Source: Prolixibacteraceae bacterium (GTDB taxonomy: Bacteria; Bacteroidota; Bacteroidia; Bacteroidales; Prolixibacteraceae). Taken from it: a stretch of 54,397 nucleotides of DNA. The notes beneath the pieces are model-generated. The model was not told the DNA's origin and made no database searches. It saw only the letters and a program-made list of their open reading frames with translations. Both the position numbers and the translations under genes were made by a program. Below are positions 9,301 to 16,991 of this stretch, piece by piece. Within the stretch, counting starts at the first letter, position 1. Every line of letters begins with the position of its first letter. The stretch is taken from assembly GCA_025355875.1 (NCBI GenBank), contig JANXYV010000123.1, positions 1 to 54,397 of the forward strand, written 5' to 3'.

Positions 9301-9478
9301 TTCCAAACGGAGTTGCCGCTCCAGGAAAAGTTTTACCCAGACCATGTGCTGCACCAGCCAACTGGGTATTTGTACTGGCTCCAATCAAAGGATTGATATA
9401 ATTTGCCAAATTCTTCGGTTGAGCCACAATGCAAAATTGAAGAATAAGGAACATAAATGCTGTTAAACCCGTCTTCAT
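5528..9478 (-). CDS. GH92-type alpha-mannosidase with SwmB-like repeats, F-type lectin domain and T9SS sorting domain
   Basis: 1316 residues. Signal peptide (about 1-19), then a GH92 catalytic region (about 22-760) with NYINPLIGASTNT, GFAFTQMSGVG, SGWDVFRSQFP, the acidic NEPVHHIPFLFN (E621) and GNEDVGQMSAWY (660-671), the GH92 hallmark; GH92 normally reads GNEDCGQ, and here Cys is Val. GH92 enzymes are calcium-dependent exo-alpha-mannosidases. After it come about three SwmB/Ig-like repeats (770-1075) and an F-type lectin (fucolectin, CBM47-like) domain at 1078-1217. The lectin shows H1111, the R-x-D-x4-R motif (R1139, D1141, R1146) and the adjacent cysteine pair 1142-1143. A T9SS sorting domain (YPNP at about 1241, ending SKKLIF) closes it. 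The C-terminal part is near-identical to that of the GH95-type gene. Surface or secreted. Confidence 0.88.
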   Translation of the reverse strand: MKTGLTAFMFLILQFCIVAQPKNLANYINPLIGASTNTQLAGAAHGLGKTFPGAATPFGMVQVSPNTITGGDNGSGYSYEHTTIEGFAFTQMSGVGWFGDLGNFLVMPTTGVLQTSSGRIDRPEEGYRSRYSKTDEIAKAGYYAATLTDYQIRAECTAAPHSGMLCFTFPENKQSRIQIDLARRVGGTSTEQYIKVVNDSTIQGWMKCTPEGGGWGNGDGNPNYTVYFYAKFSKPLTNFGVWSAVIPDNWTRKRQDIESDRYREAVANATVEKDCREKQGKHLGFYSEFQTLKDEKVYLKAGISFVSMDGAKNNLLSEISDFNFNRVKENATKLWDTALSKMIVEGKSEEDKTIFYTALYHTMIDPRCFTDVDGSYPGGDGLIHKTDKFVKRTIFSGWDVFRSQFPLQTIINPTVVSDMLNSLVELADENKTKYLERWEFLNAYSGCMIGNPAISVMADAYNKGIRTFDVNKAYLFAKNTSTMFGNSNSGYSNSISLLLEYAYSDWCMAVLADSLGKKDDASRYHIRSKYYQNIFDPSVHWFRPRLNNGTWEKWPANGRLTQNYGCVESNPYQQGWFVPHDIPGLCKLLGGQEKALADLSELFKRVPENMIWNDYYNHANEPVHHIPFLFNRLGAPWLTQYWSRQICKRAYHNSVEGLVGNEDVGQMSAWYILAASGLHPVCPGDNRYEITSPLFDQITISLDSRYYSGKEFIVKTYNNSAENIYIQRATLNDTPINKCWLDHKEIAEGGKLELWMGSQPNKNWGTEKPPIFKTGSVTNPSEGVKIYISGEIKPQENFTGFSLKVNKNAVSVDSVKLIASENSFVIYSSAPINNSDTVSASYQPGNVRSVYGKQLTAFTDTLILNLLSGSAPRIVNAITNSEGSQIRITASKSLLAGTWSKNSFSFFSDGTEIVIDSLIQSSSSSPELILYTSQRIFSNNELTFSYSGNSIKSEDLGILLPFEGTPVQNLSPGAPPKTVSASVAEDGLSVLVIPDKNLQDVSKESSFFSVKINDSYATIDKVTSDLTRLTIFLKTKVIHDDKVFVNFKGSTIQSFDGGVLKEIIGFPVENTIPEIVLADFVTQSSTAYSGNASLAVDGNTNGNFTSGSVTHTNENSLNPWWNWDRNNQDSIVSINIWNRTDCCGERLSNFYVFVSKKPFATDDPVKVAADPTIWKYYFSGKAATKNVIQVKSCGQYIRIQIPGTATLSLAEVEVSTAPGKCLANQPNRITECAEGEDIVVYPNPVNSQRFTVNLSKFGHTRHCEIQLFDLTGQLQNTELSQSGAIFDITVKEDIAKGIYFLVVKSDDKTTSKKLIF

Positions 9479-9486
9479 ATGATTTT

Positions 9487-9756
9487 TTATTTAATTAAGA
9501 TTCTTAGCGACAGCGCATATTTCGAAGGCAAGGTTTTTGGAAGTTCAACTAAAGTCCCTTTTTCGTCTTGGGCAAATTTCAGTTTCTGATAGGTGCCAAG
9601 CAACTCAATGGATTTGATCTGGTCAATAAAGTCTTCCAGTTTCAGGCGGGAGTTGATTCCGAAAATAGCGTCATCGGTTATTTCTTTCTGAGTCAATTTT
9701 TGCACTTGAAAGTAAAAATTTTCGCCTTGAAAGTGCTGAATTAGCAGATGACTCAT
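9487..9756 (-). pseudogene. Remnant of a GH29 fucosidase 3' end
   Basis: An 89-codon open frame. Residues 46-86 (from IKSIELLG through TLVELPKTLPSKYA) align without gaps to residues 452-492 of the GH29 enzyme at 15493-16989, with 36 of 41 identical. The first 45 residues match nothing I recognise. No catalytic domain or signal peptide remains. It sits 8 bases upstream of the GH92-type start, just as the intact GH29 sits 10 bases upstream of the GH95-type start. This supports an origin by tandem duplication and later loss. It might still be translated, but I treat it as a decayed gene. Confidence 0.75.
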
Positions 9757-9778
9757 TTTACTTTTTCATGGATTAAAT

Positions 9779-11395
9779 TTATATTTTAAGGATATTCTTG
9801 CCTGGTTTTATCTTTTCGTTGGTTACCATTCCTTTGTATTTTATTTTTAAGTTGTAATTACCATCCGAAACAACATTAACAACCAAACCGTTTTCGGTCG
9901 GAACAGCAATCAGTGAAGTGGAGTGACCATTGAATCTCAGATTTTTTATTCCACAACGTTTTGTGCTTAGAATGTTCCAGACCAGTTCATTTTTTGAAGC
10001 ATCGGGCTTTAAGCCAATGGCGTATTCAATCAGATACATGATGGGTGCAATCCCCGTCCAGCCAACAAAATCTTTCACTGATTGCGCTCCACGGGTTAGC
10101 GAATCGGTGGCATAATTCTCCCAGTATGTGCCGGTTTCCAAATACACTTTTGTTACATTTTCAAGGTGATTCATTGCAATTGCATGAGCCAGAGAATCAT
10201 ATCCATATTTTTCCAACCCTCGAATAATCATGGTATTGGTGGGCGACCATACCCCACCTGTCCAGTAGCCTTTCTGATTGAACCCTTTTTGATCAGCCGC
10301 TAAGGTAGGAACCCTGTGTACACGGTTAAAGGTTTCTTTATTCTCCAGCTCCTCAACCAATTTTGCCGCCTGAGATTTAGACGGCACCTGAGCCAGCATC
10401 GGCCAGAATGCGCTGATTGATTTTACAGGTATCGCATTTCCACGAACGGTCAAATCAAAATAGAATTTGCTTTTTTCGTCCCACATCAGTTGATTGATTC
10501 GTTTGGTCAATGCTTCTGCTTCCTTTTCAAACTTACGGCTCTCTTCCGATCGTTTCAGGATTGATGCGATTTCAGACAGGTTTCTGGCGAACAGAACCAT
10601 TTCCGAAGAGATATCAACGGCAGTTCCTCCTCCGGTAAGGTAATCGTTTCGGGGCGAATCGTCCATCCCTGCCCAATCGGTCAGATACAATCCATTCCCT
10701 TGTTCAAGGTACTTCCGGCAAGCCAGGTAGCATTGTTTCAAAGGCTCAAAAACTGATTTCAATCGTTCCTTATCTCCTGTGATGCGGTAGCTTTCTAACT
10801 CTGCCCAAGCCAAAATCGGGTGATTTAAAGCGTCGAGGGTTAATACCGGATTGGGGGTTGGTGTTTCTTTGCCTACATATTCAACATCCCATGATTTTCC
10901 CGTATACCGGTTTCCGTAGCGACTGAAAAGTGGTTTATTTTCCACATTCCTCCAACCAGCATAATCGATACCGGTCGTCCGGTTAATTTCGCGGCATATC
11001 TCTCCGTCGGCATGTTGTTTCGCATAAAAATTATCAAGGGTTGAAATCCCGGGAACGAACGGATGTCCATAGTTGCAAAACATGGTCAAAAAGCCGCTGT
11101 CCCAGAGAAATATGTTGCTATTAAAAGCGGCATCCATGTACTGAGATACAAACCCATTTTCAGCCGTCGGCTCGTGAAAGTTTTTAAATGCCAACTCCCA
11201 GGTTTTCCAGTAACTTTCGACAAAAGTGCTGTCCTGATCGTAAATTGGAACAGGCAATTTTGAACGCATTTCAGAAAATACCGGGATTGGCGTTTTCACG
11301 TACTGTTTTTTTGAAAAGTAATTTCCCTGTTCCTGTGCTTGAGAGCATACAGTTGCAAAAAGGAATACAACAATCACTTGATAAAACGTTTTCAT
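9779..11395 (-). CDS. GH63/MGH1-like (alpha/alpha)6-barrel glycoside hydrolase
   Basis: 538 residues from the ATG at 11393-11395, chosen because it gives a clean signal peptide (MKTFYQVIVVFLFATVCSQA); an in-frame start nine codons earlier would spoil it. The body is an (alpha/alpha)6 barrel of the GH63/GH37 clan. Visible blocks are NIFLWDSGFLTMF, TDWAGMDDSPRNDY, KGYWTGGVWSPTNTMIIRGL and TYWENYATDSLTRG, closest to the MGH1-like group (mannosylglycerate hydrolase, YgjK-type alpha-glucosidases). The substrate cannot be told; an alpha-linked gluco- or mannoside fits the setting. No sorting domain, so probably periplasmic. It lies between the remnants of the duplicated unit (9487-9756 and 11464-11625), so it was either part of the original unit or inserted later. 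Confidence 0.78.
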   Translation of the reverse strand: MKTFYQVIVVFLFATVCSQAQEQGNYFSKKQYVKTPIPVFSEMRSKLPVPIYDQDSTFVESYWKTWELAFKNFHEPTAENGFVSQYMDAAFNSNIFLWDSGFLTMFCNYGHPFVPGISTLDNFYAKQHADGEICREINRTTGIDYAGWRNVENKPLFSRYGNRYTGKSWDVEYVGKETPTPNPVLTLDALNHPILAWAELESYRITGDKERLKSVFEPLKQCYLACRKYLEQGNGLYLTDWAGMDDSPRNDYLTGGGTAVDISSEMVLFARNLSEIASILKRSEESRKFEKEAEALTKRINQLMWDEKSKFYFDLTVRGNAIPVKSISAFWPMLAQVPSKSQAAKLVEELENKETFNRVHRVPTLAADQKGFNQKGYWTGGVWSPTNTMIIRGLEKYGYDSLAHAIAMNHLENVTKVYLETGTYWENYATDSLTRGAQSVKDFVGWTGIAPIMYLIEYAIGLKPDASKNELVWNILSTKRCGIKNLRFNGHSTSLIAVPTENGLVVNVVSDGNYNLKIKYKGMVTNEKIKPGKNILKI

Positions 11396-11463
11396 TTCAG
11401 GTATATTTAATTGATCTGACATAAATAATTCCTACTATTCGCAAGCCTTTCAATGCTATTTCG

Positions 11464-11625
11464 TTATGTGCCGCTTCCAATAATCTGTTCGCCAATGTAA
11501 CTGCCTACCCCAAAATGTTTCAGCAAAGGTTTTTCAGCCGACGGAACTGGCAATCCCAGCCACGAAGCCGGACGATCAACCGGTTGGTGATGAATCGTGG
11601 CAAAAAACCGTTCGTGGTGGTTCAT
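11464..11625 (-). pseudogene. In-frame uroD-rhaT fusion remnant (53 codons)
   Basis: Starting at the ATG 11623-11625, codons 1-40 copy the start of the URO-D protein (MNHHERFFATIHHQ through LLKHFGV, against IKYFGV in the intact gene). Codons 41-53 (GSYIGEQIIGSGT, then a stop) copy the last 13 residues of RhaT (GSYMGEQLINSGH). All the sequence between the two gene ends, about 2 kb by comparison with 3375-5509, is gone, leaving an in-frame fusion. It lies 17 bases after the GH95-type gene, where the second uroD-rhaT pair should be. No function is expected. Confidence 0.85.
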
Positions 11626-12458
11626 GTTATCTATTTTTTGGCTTAAAAAATCAGTTTTTTGCTGATGGTTTTGTCGTCGGATTTAACAACCAGAAAATAT
11701 ATTCCTTTTGTAATATTTTCCTTAACCGTAACATCAAAGATTGCCCCTGATTGACTCATTTCAGTATTTTGAAGTTGGCCGGTCAGGTCGAATAACTGAA
11801 TTTCACAATGGCGCGTATTTCCAAACTTCGACAAATTCACAGTAAATCTTTTTCCGTTTACTGGGTTTGGATAAACAACGATTTCTTCACCTTCAGCAAA
11901 CTCGGTTATTCGGTTCGGAATGTCGGCCAGACATTTTCCGGGAGCCGATGTCACTTCAACTTCGGCCAGCGAAAGTGTGGCTGTTCCGGGTATTTGTACC
12001 CGAAGATATTGTCCGCAGGAATTTACCTTGATGGTTGTTTTAACTCCGGCTTTTCCGGTAAAGAAATACTTCCAGACAGCAGGATCTTCTGCCACTTTCT
12101 TCGGATCATCAGTTTTAAATGGCTCTCTGGAAAGAAACACATAAAAGTTCGACAGCCGTTCGCCACAGCAATCAGTCCGGTTCCAGATGTTGATTGAAAC
12201 AATCGAATCAAGCTTGTTCAGGTTGTACATCCACCAGGGATTTTGGGTATTTTCCTGGGTATGCGAAACCGAACCCGCCGGAAAGTTTCCGTTCGTATTT
12301 CCATCTACGGCCAGCGTTGCCAAACCGCTGTAGGCTGTCGACGATTGGGTCACGTAGTTGGCCAGAACAATTTCAGGAATGGTGTTTTCAACCGGGAAAC
12401 CAATGATTTCTTTTAAAACGCCTCCATCGGTTGATTGAATTGTACCGCCCGAAAAGCT
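11506..12458 (-). repeat. Duplicated block, copy A (uroD start, spacer, T9SS/F-lectin 3' end)
   Basis: Counterpart of 5390-6343 in the same orientation. It holds the 40-codon uroD remnant, a 17-base spacer and the last 271 codons of the GH95-type gene. The match fades upstream of the VLKEIIGFPVENTIPEI block into more diverged SwmB-like repeats. Confidence 0.85.
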
Positions 12459-15400
12459 CACCACGATGACATCACCAAACTTTAATTTGTTGGCAAGCGC
12501 CAGACTGACCACATTAAATGAATTACTCACGCTGTTGATCTTAATCGTAGTACCACTGATTTTAACCTTGAAATAAGGCAGTTGTGTGCGAATGTCGAGC
12601 AGACTTTTATCGAAAGTTAACTGCAAACCACTTTCCTTATTGATGATGATTCCGCGGAAAATTGTAGGCGGCATTCCGTGTGATATATTTTGAACCGGAA
12701 ACGATACAAATGCCTTCAGACTGCCATTGTCAGAACTTTGTATCTCGGTTCCGTCGTAAGAAAGTTCCAGATGATCTTCGAGGTAAAACCCTTTGGCAGT
12801 AGTCAGAATGTACCGGGCCGAATCTCCTGTTTTCAAAGCAACTGAACTGAGTGCAAGAACCTGACCAGAAATGGTATTCTTTAAAATCAGTGACGAAGGA
12901 AGTCCCAGTTTCATTTTTTTATTGAACACAAGTTCAACCTGAGAACCTTCGAAATTGCTTTTTGCTTCCACCAGGCGAGGCGCTGCGCCAGCCAATAAAT
13001 TATCAATCGCCAGTTTGGTTATGTCCTGAAGCGGAATACTATCCGGGGAAAGTAGGTTCCCCTTTGAATAATTCAGGAGGAGTTCATCGGTATTTAGTAG
13101 CTCATTTTCAGGAATAAGTTTTAAAATTGAATCGTTTGAATTATAGCCTGATCCCTGAATTTTGAGCGTATCAACTCCATTTTTCAGGATCACTATTCCG
13201 GAGAAAACTGTTTGATTAATAACCGGCTCCGAAAGTTTCAACTGAATGGCTTTGGCGTCACCTTCCACTTTGGCTGATTTGAATTCAGGAGCGGTAGCCG
13301 CAGTTAAAATGTACTTTTTGCCGGCTTCGGTTGGGAATGTAAATTTATCGCCGTCTTTGGTCACTTTCAGCATGTTGCCAGATTCATCTTTCACAATCAG
13401 GAATTTGCCTTTCCACGGACAAAACATCGTGCAGGTTTTCCCTTTTTCGCTGGAAAGTGAGACATCGCTAATGATTCCGCTCCTGTAATTTGCCGAAACC
13501 AGAAATGCGCCTTCCGTTCTGAAATCCTTGATTGCAATGTCTTTCCAGCGCGATGGAACTGCCGGGAAGATCCGAATAATGCCATTCCAGCTTTGCAAGA
13601 GCATGTAGTCGATGCTTTCAACGGCCGAAAGCGGAGTTTCGATGACTGCACCGCCACTTTCGTTGTACATGGTATTGGCCTGAATCAGGTTGTGCGATTT
13701 CATCAAATCGAGCGTCGAAATGGCTTTTTCGCCATTGCCCAGAGTCGAATACATCGAAGAACCAATCGTAAAAGTGTAACCAGCGTATCCGTTGGCCTGT
13801 GTGAGGGTCTGCCAGCGTTCGAGCGACTTTTCGATCAATGCCTTTTCGGGTTTCCCTTGTTCCGGGTTGATCAAATGATACGGGTAGATGCCGATCAGAT
13901 GCGAAAAATGCCGGTGCCCCATGTCAAAACCCTGATTGGCATCCACACGGAAACCATTGTCATCGGTCGGGAATGGGGTCAGATTGGTCAGTTTTTCCTG
14001 CCAATTAGCTTTTTGTGCATCATTAAAACCAAACTCCTTATCCATATCCAGCAGGGTTTGAAACACCCATTTGGCCGACATCAATCCGTAGTTGGTATCT
14101 TTGTTCAGCGCCTCGCCGCCATTGTCTTCATATTCCGGCGAGCGTGAGGGATCGAGATGATATTTTCCATCTGCTCCTTTTTTGAGTTTCGAACTCAGGA
14201 AAACCGCATTGTCTTTCAGCATCGGGAAAAGCGCTTTACCTAGGACATCATCACCCGAATATCTCCAGTATTTCCAGTACATCTGTAGCAACCAGGGCAT
14301 GTTTCCAAACTCCTCTCCCCAATTGCCTTTTCCGTCGTAGGTTGATGATCGTCCAACCGTGATTCCGACCCCATTGGCGTTGGTTTTGAAGGCGCCCGAC
14401 TTGTAAATCCGGTCCATTCCGTTAATAAACGCGCGTCCGGCATCGAGTTTATTGGCACTGTACATCGGGAAATAGGCCAGTTGCACATTCAGGTTCCACC
14501 ACACTGCTGCCCAGGCTGATTCCCAAATCCAGGTACCCTGCGTATCCATGATCAGATCCGAATTTTCGGACGATGCACAGGCAAATTTGTACAATTGCAG
14601 GTACCAGAATTTCTGCCAGTACGCGTCTTGCTTGATTTCCAGGTAACTCGACTGCATGTAATTGTGCCACCATTCCTGATGCCTGGCGGTGATTGCCTGA
14701 TAACCTTCAGAAACAGCGTCCTGAACCCGTTTCACCGCATCAGCTGTTGCATTGGTGGCTGACGTTGCGGTATTGGCCACATCGCTGGTTCCGATAGCCA
14801 CATACAAAACCTGCGTTCCGTCGGGTTCTTTCATCAGTTGCGAAGCCACCACATGCGCGCCCTGACTTTTCATTTTATTGATGACCAAATCGATATCGCC
14901 TTGTTTCGTTAGCACTGGCTTGGGTGGAAGCTGACTGGCATATTCTGCCACATTTTTCTTTTCCAGATAAAAGCGTGGCGTAATTCCCCATTCTTCCCTA
15001 ACTCCAAGTTTTGCATCAAGCTCCCCATTTTCACCCTTGAGAACCACGATAAAAACCAGGTTTTTCCGGTCATCAAAAGCACGCCAATTGATCGATCCCT
15101 TGTCTGTGGTTATTACTCCACTGGTTTCTCCGTCGTAGAGGTTCATGCGCATGGTTTGTCCTGACGTTTTGCCAAGCGGGGCGATGATCATATTTCCGGC
15201 GTACACCTTTGAGTCGCAGTATTCCCAACCCGGAATTGAATAATGCTCAATGGCCTTGTAATGCGACAGCAACATCCGGATTCCGTTTGGATTTTTTGAA
15301 TCTTTCATGATCATGGCGCCTTGAACGCCGTCGCCAATAAATGCGCCGTTGAAGAAATTGGTATCCAGGTTGTTTTTCCAAAGCAGGTCCTGTTTCGATA

Positions 15401-15482
15401 TAAAATCGGGCCAATTGATGGTTTGCGCCTTTGTTAAAGCAAAAGACAAACAGATAAGAATTGATAACAGATATTTTTTCAT
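11643..15482 (-). CDS. GH95-type alpha-L-fucosidase/galactosidase with F-type lectin and T9SS sorting domain
   Basis: 1279 residues. Signal peptide (MKKYLLSILICLSFALTKAQ). The catalytic part (about 21-730) follows the GH95 plan: N-terminal sandwich with NFFNGAFIGDGVQGAM, an (alpha/alpha)6 barrel with WWNLNVQLAYFP, the acidic SPEYED (448-453) and HRHFSHLIGIYP (523-534), then the C-terminal domain (RIFPAVPSRWKD). GH95 removes alpha-1,2-L-fucose or alpha-L-galactose with inversion. Three SwmB-like repeats (about 735-1038) precede an F-type lectin domain (1041-1180) with H1074, R1102, D1104, R1109 and an adjacent cysteine pair. The T9SS domain has YPNP at 1204-1207. It follows the GH29 gene by 10 bases, so the two probably share a transcript. 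The exact linkage is not predictable. Confidence 0.82.
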   Translation of the reverse strand: MKKYLLSILICLSFALTKAQTINWPDFISKQDLLWKNNLDTNFFNGAFIGDGVQGAMIMKDSKNPNGIRMLLSHYKAIEHYSIPGWEYCDSKVYAGNMIIAPLGKTSGQTMRMNLYDGETSGVITTDKGSINWRAFDDRKNLVFIVVLKGENGELDAKLGVREEWGITPRFYLEKKNVAEYASQLPPKPVLTKQGDIDLVINKMKSQGAHVVASQLMKEPDGTQVLYVAIGTSDVANTATSATNATADAVKRVQDAVSEGYQAITARHQEWWHNYMQSSYLEIKQDAYWQKFWYLQLYKFACASSENSDLIMDTQGTWIWESAWAAVWWNLNVQLAYFPMYSANKLDAGRAFINGMDRIYKSGAFKTNANGVGITVGRSSTYDGKGNWGEEFGNMPWLLQMYWKYWRYSGDDVLGKALFPMLKDNAVFLSSKLKKGADGKYHLDPSRSPEYEDNGGEALNKDTNYGLMSAKWVFQTLLDMDKEFGFNDAQKANWQEKLTNLTPFPTDDNGFRVDANQGFDMGHRHFSHLIGIYPYHLINPEQGKPEKALIEKSLERWQTLTQANGYAGYTFTIGSSMYSTLGNGEKAISTLDLMKSHNLIQANTMYNESGGAVIETPLSAVESIDYMLLQSWNGIIRIFPAVPSRWKDIAIKDFRTEGAFLVSANYRSGIISDVSLSSEKGKTCTMFCPWKGKFLIVKDESGNMLKVTKDGDKFTFPTEAGKKYILTAATAPEFKSAKVEGDAKAIQLKLSEPVINQTVFSGIVILKNGVDTLKIQGSGYNSNDSILKLIPENELLNTDELLLNYSKGNLLSPDSIPLQDITKLAIDNLLAGAAPRLVEAKSNFEGSQVELVFNKKMKLGLPSSLILKNTISGQVLALSSVALKTGDSARYILTTAKGFYLEDHLELSYDGTEIQSSDNGSLKAFVSFPVQNISHGMPPTIFRGIIINKESGLQLTFDKSLLDIRTQLPYFKVKISGTTIKINSVSNSFNVVSLALANKLKFGDVIVVSFSGGTIQSTDGGVLKEIIGFPVENTIPEIVLANYVTQSSTAYSGLATLAVDGNTNGNFPAGSVSHTQENTQNPWWMYNLNKLDSIVSINIWNRTDCCGERLSNFYVFLSREPFKTDDPKKVAEDPAVWKYFFTGKAGVKTTIKVNSCGQYLRVQIPGTATLSLAEVEVTSAPGKCLADIPNRITEFAEGEEIVVYPNPVNGKRFTVNLSKFGNTRHCEIQLFDLTGQLQNTEMSQSGAIFDVTVKENITKGIYFLVVKSDDKTISKKLIF

Positions 15483-15492
15483 GGAGAGGTAT

Positions 15493-16989
15493 TTATTTTT
15501 TCTTCAGCCCCGAAATCCGGAGCGATACGGCATGTTTTGAAGGCAAAGTTTTTGGAAGTTCTACCAATGTTCCCTTTTCATCTTGTGTAAATTTCAGTTT
15601 CTGACTAGTACCAACTAACTCAATGGATTTGATTTGATATTTGTTTCCCGGAAGCGAAGTGATCCGAATTTTCTGATCGGTTGGAATAGCCATGGAAATC
15701 GCGTAAAGTGTATCGCTTTTAGTGGTGAACCGAATGTCTTCTGAAGTATAAGCCGGAATCTGGTCGTTGAAATCGCCCTTTCCGTCAGATGTTGTGCCTT
15801 CACCAAAATTCGTCCACGGCCGGGTGCCATAAATCGCCTCACCATTTACGGCCAGCCAGGCACCCATATCAAGCAAAACGGTCTTCACTTCTTCCGGAAT
15901 TGTGCCATCGGGCCGTGGCGGAATATCCAGTAAAAGTTGTCCGTTTTTGCTCACAATCGTAATCAAATAATCAATCAGCATCTGCGATGTTTTGTACACC
16001 GGATTCATATTGTAGCACCAACTGGCATTGTCAATCGACGCATCAGTCAGCCAGGGAAATTCCTGAATGTTGTCCAAGGCTCCCTTTTCCAAATCGAGGA
16101 TTGCCGAATTGGCAGGCAATTCACCGACTTTGTAAGTCATCGAAACTTCTTGTTTCCAATCCAATCCTTTGTTGTAATAGTAGGCCATCAGATTCCGTTT
16201 AATTGAATCAGGAATGAACGAAAGACGGCTGTCGAACCAAACCATATCAGGCTGATATTTAGCAATAACTTCCATGGTTTTGTTTTTCCAAAGCTGAAAC
16301 CATTCCAGACTTGGCGCCGGGTTTGGATTTTTGTAGTCAAAGGCACCGGGGAGAACTTTCGGACCATACAATCCGGCATTTTCAGGATTGGCACAATCGG
16401 TATTCGGGTCCCAGGTTGGATACCAGCCCCACAGCCATTGATGATGAAAAGTCGCGATGAATTTCATTCCTTGTTTCCTGATGGCAGATTCCAGTTCACC
16501 AACAATGTCGCGTTTCGGACCCATGTTTTTCGCATTCCATTTGTTCAACTTGCTGTTCCACATCGAAAAACCATCTGCGTGTTCTGCCACCGGACCGGCA
16601 AATTTTGCTCCTGACCGGCGGAACAGATCAGCCCATTCATCAGCATTAAACTTTTCAGCTTTGAACATCGGGATGAAATCCTTGTATCCAAATTTGTCAG
16701 GTTTACCATAGGTTTTCAAATGATGATCGTAAAATTGCGTTCCCCAAACCAGGGTATCGATATACATCCAGCGCGGGTACCATTCGCTTCCGAAAGCCGG
16801 AACAGAATAAACTCCCCAGTGAAAATAGATACCGAATTTGGCATCCTGAAACCATTCAGGATAAGGATGTTTGGTTAATGATGCCCAGGTTGCATCATAT
16901 TTTTGCGGAGAATCCGGATTTTTAAGGTCTTCAGAATTGCTTACCAATACGGCACAACAAAGTATCAAGGTGTAGAATATTCTTTTCAT
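15493..16989 (-). CDS. GH29 alpha-L-fucosidase
   Basis: 498 residues. A short N-terminal signal region (MKRIFYTLILCCAVLVSNS) precedes the GH29 TIM barrel: WFQDAKFGIYFHWGVYSVPA, EHADGFSMWNSK, HHQWLWGW and PDMVWFDSRLSF, whose D253 is the expected nucleophile. The C-terminal beta domain (about 390-498) ends in the piece that is repeated at 9499-9621. GH29 enzymes retain configuration and release alpha-L-fucose. No sorting domain, so periplasmic rather than surface-bound. It starts 2 bases after the stop of the second GH29 gene and ends 10 bases before the GH95-type gene, so the three form a tight operon. Confidence 0.9.
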   Translation of the reverse strand: MKRIFYTLILCCAVLVSNSEDLKNPDSPQKYDATWASLTKHPYPEWFQDAKFGIYFHWGVYSVPAFGSEWYPRWMYIDTLVWGTQFYDHHLKTYGKPDKFGYKDFIPMFKAEKFNADEWADLFRRSGAKFAGPVAEHADGFSMWNSKLNKWNAKNMGPKRDIVGELESAIRKQGMKFIATFHHQWLWGWYPTWDPNTDCANPENAGLYGPKVLPGAFDYKNPNPAPSLEWFQLWKNKTMEVIAKYQPDMVWFDSRLSFIPDSIKRNLMAYYYNKGLDWKQEVSMTYKVGELPANSAILDLEKGALDNIQEFPWLTDASIDNASWCYNMNPVYKTSQMLIDYLITIVSKNGQLLLDIPPRPDGTIPEEVKTVLLDMGAWLAVNGEAIYGTRPWTNFGEGTTSDGKGDFNDQIPAYTSEDIRFTTKSDTLYAISMAIPTDQKIRITSLPGNKYQIKSIELVGTSQKLKFTQDEKGTLVELPKTLPSKHAVSLRISGLKKK

Positions 16990-16991
16990 TT

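Noticed and set aside
13593-14147. 184-codon open frame antisense to the GH95-type gene
   Set aside because: It lies wholly within the catalytic domain region and has no family features.
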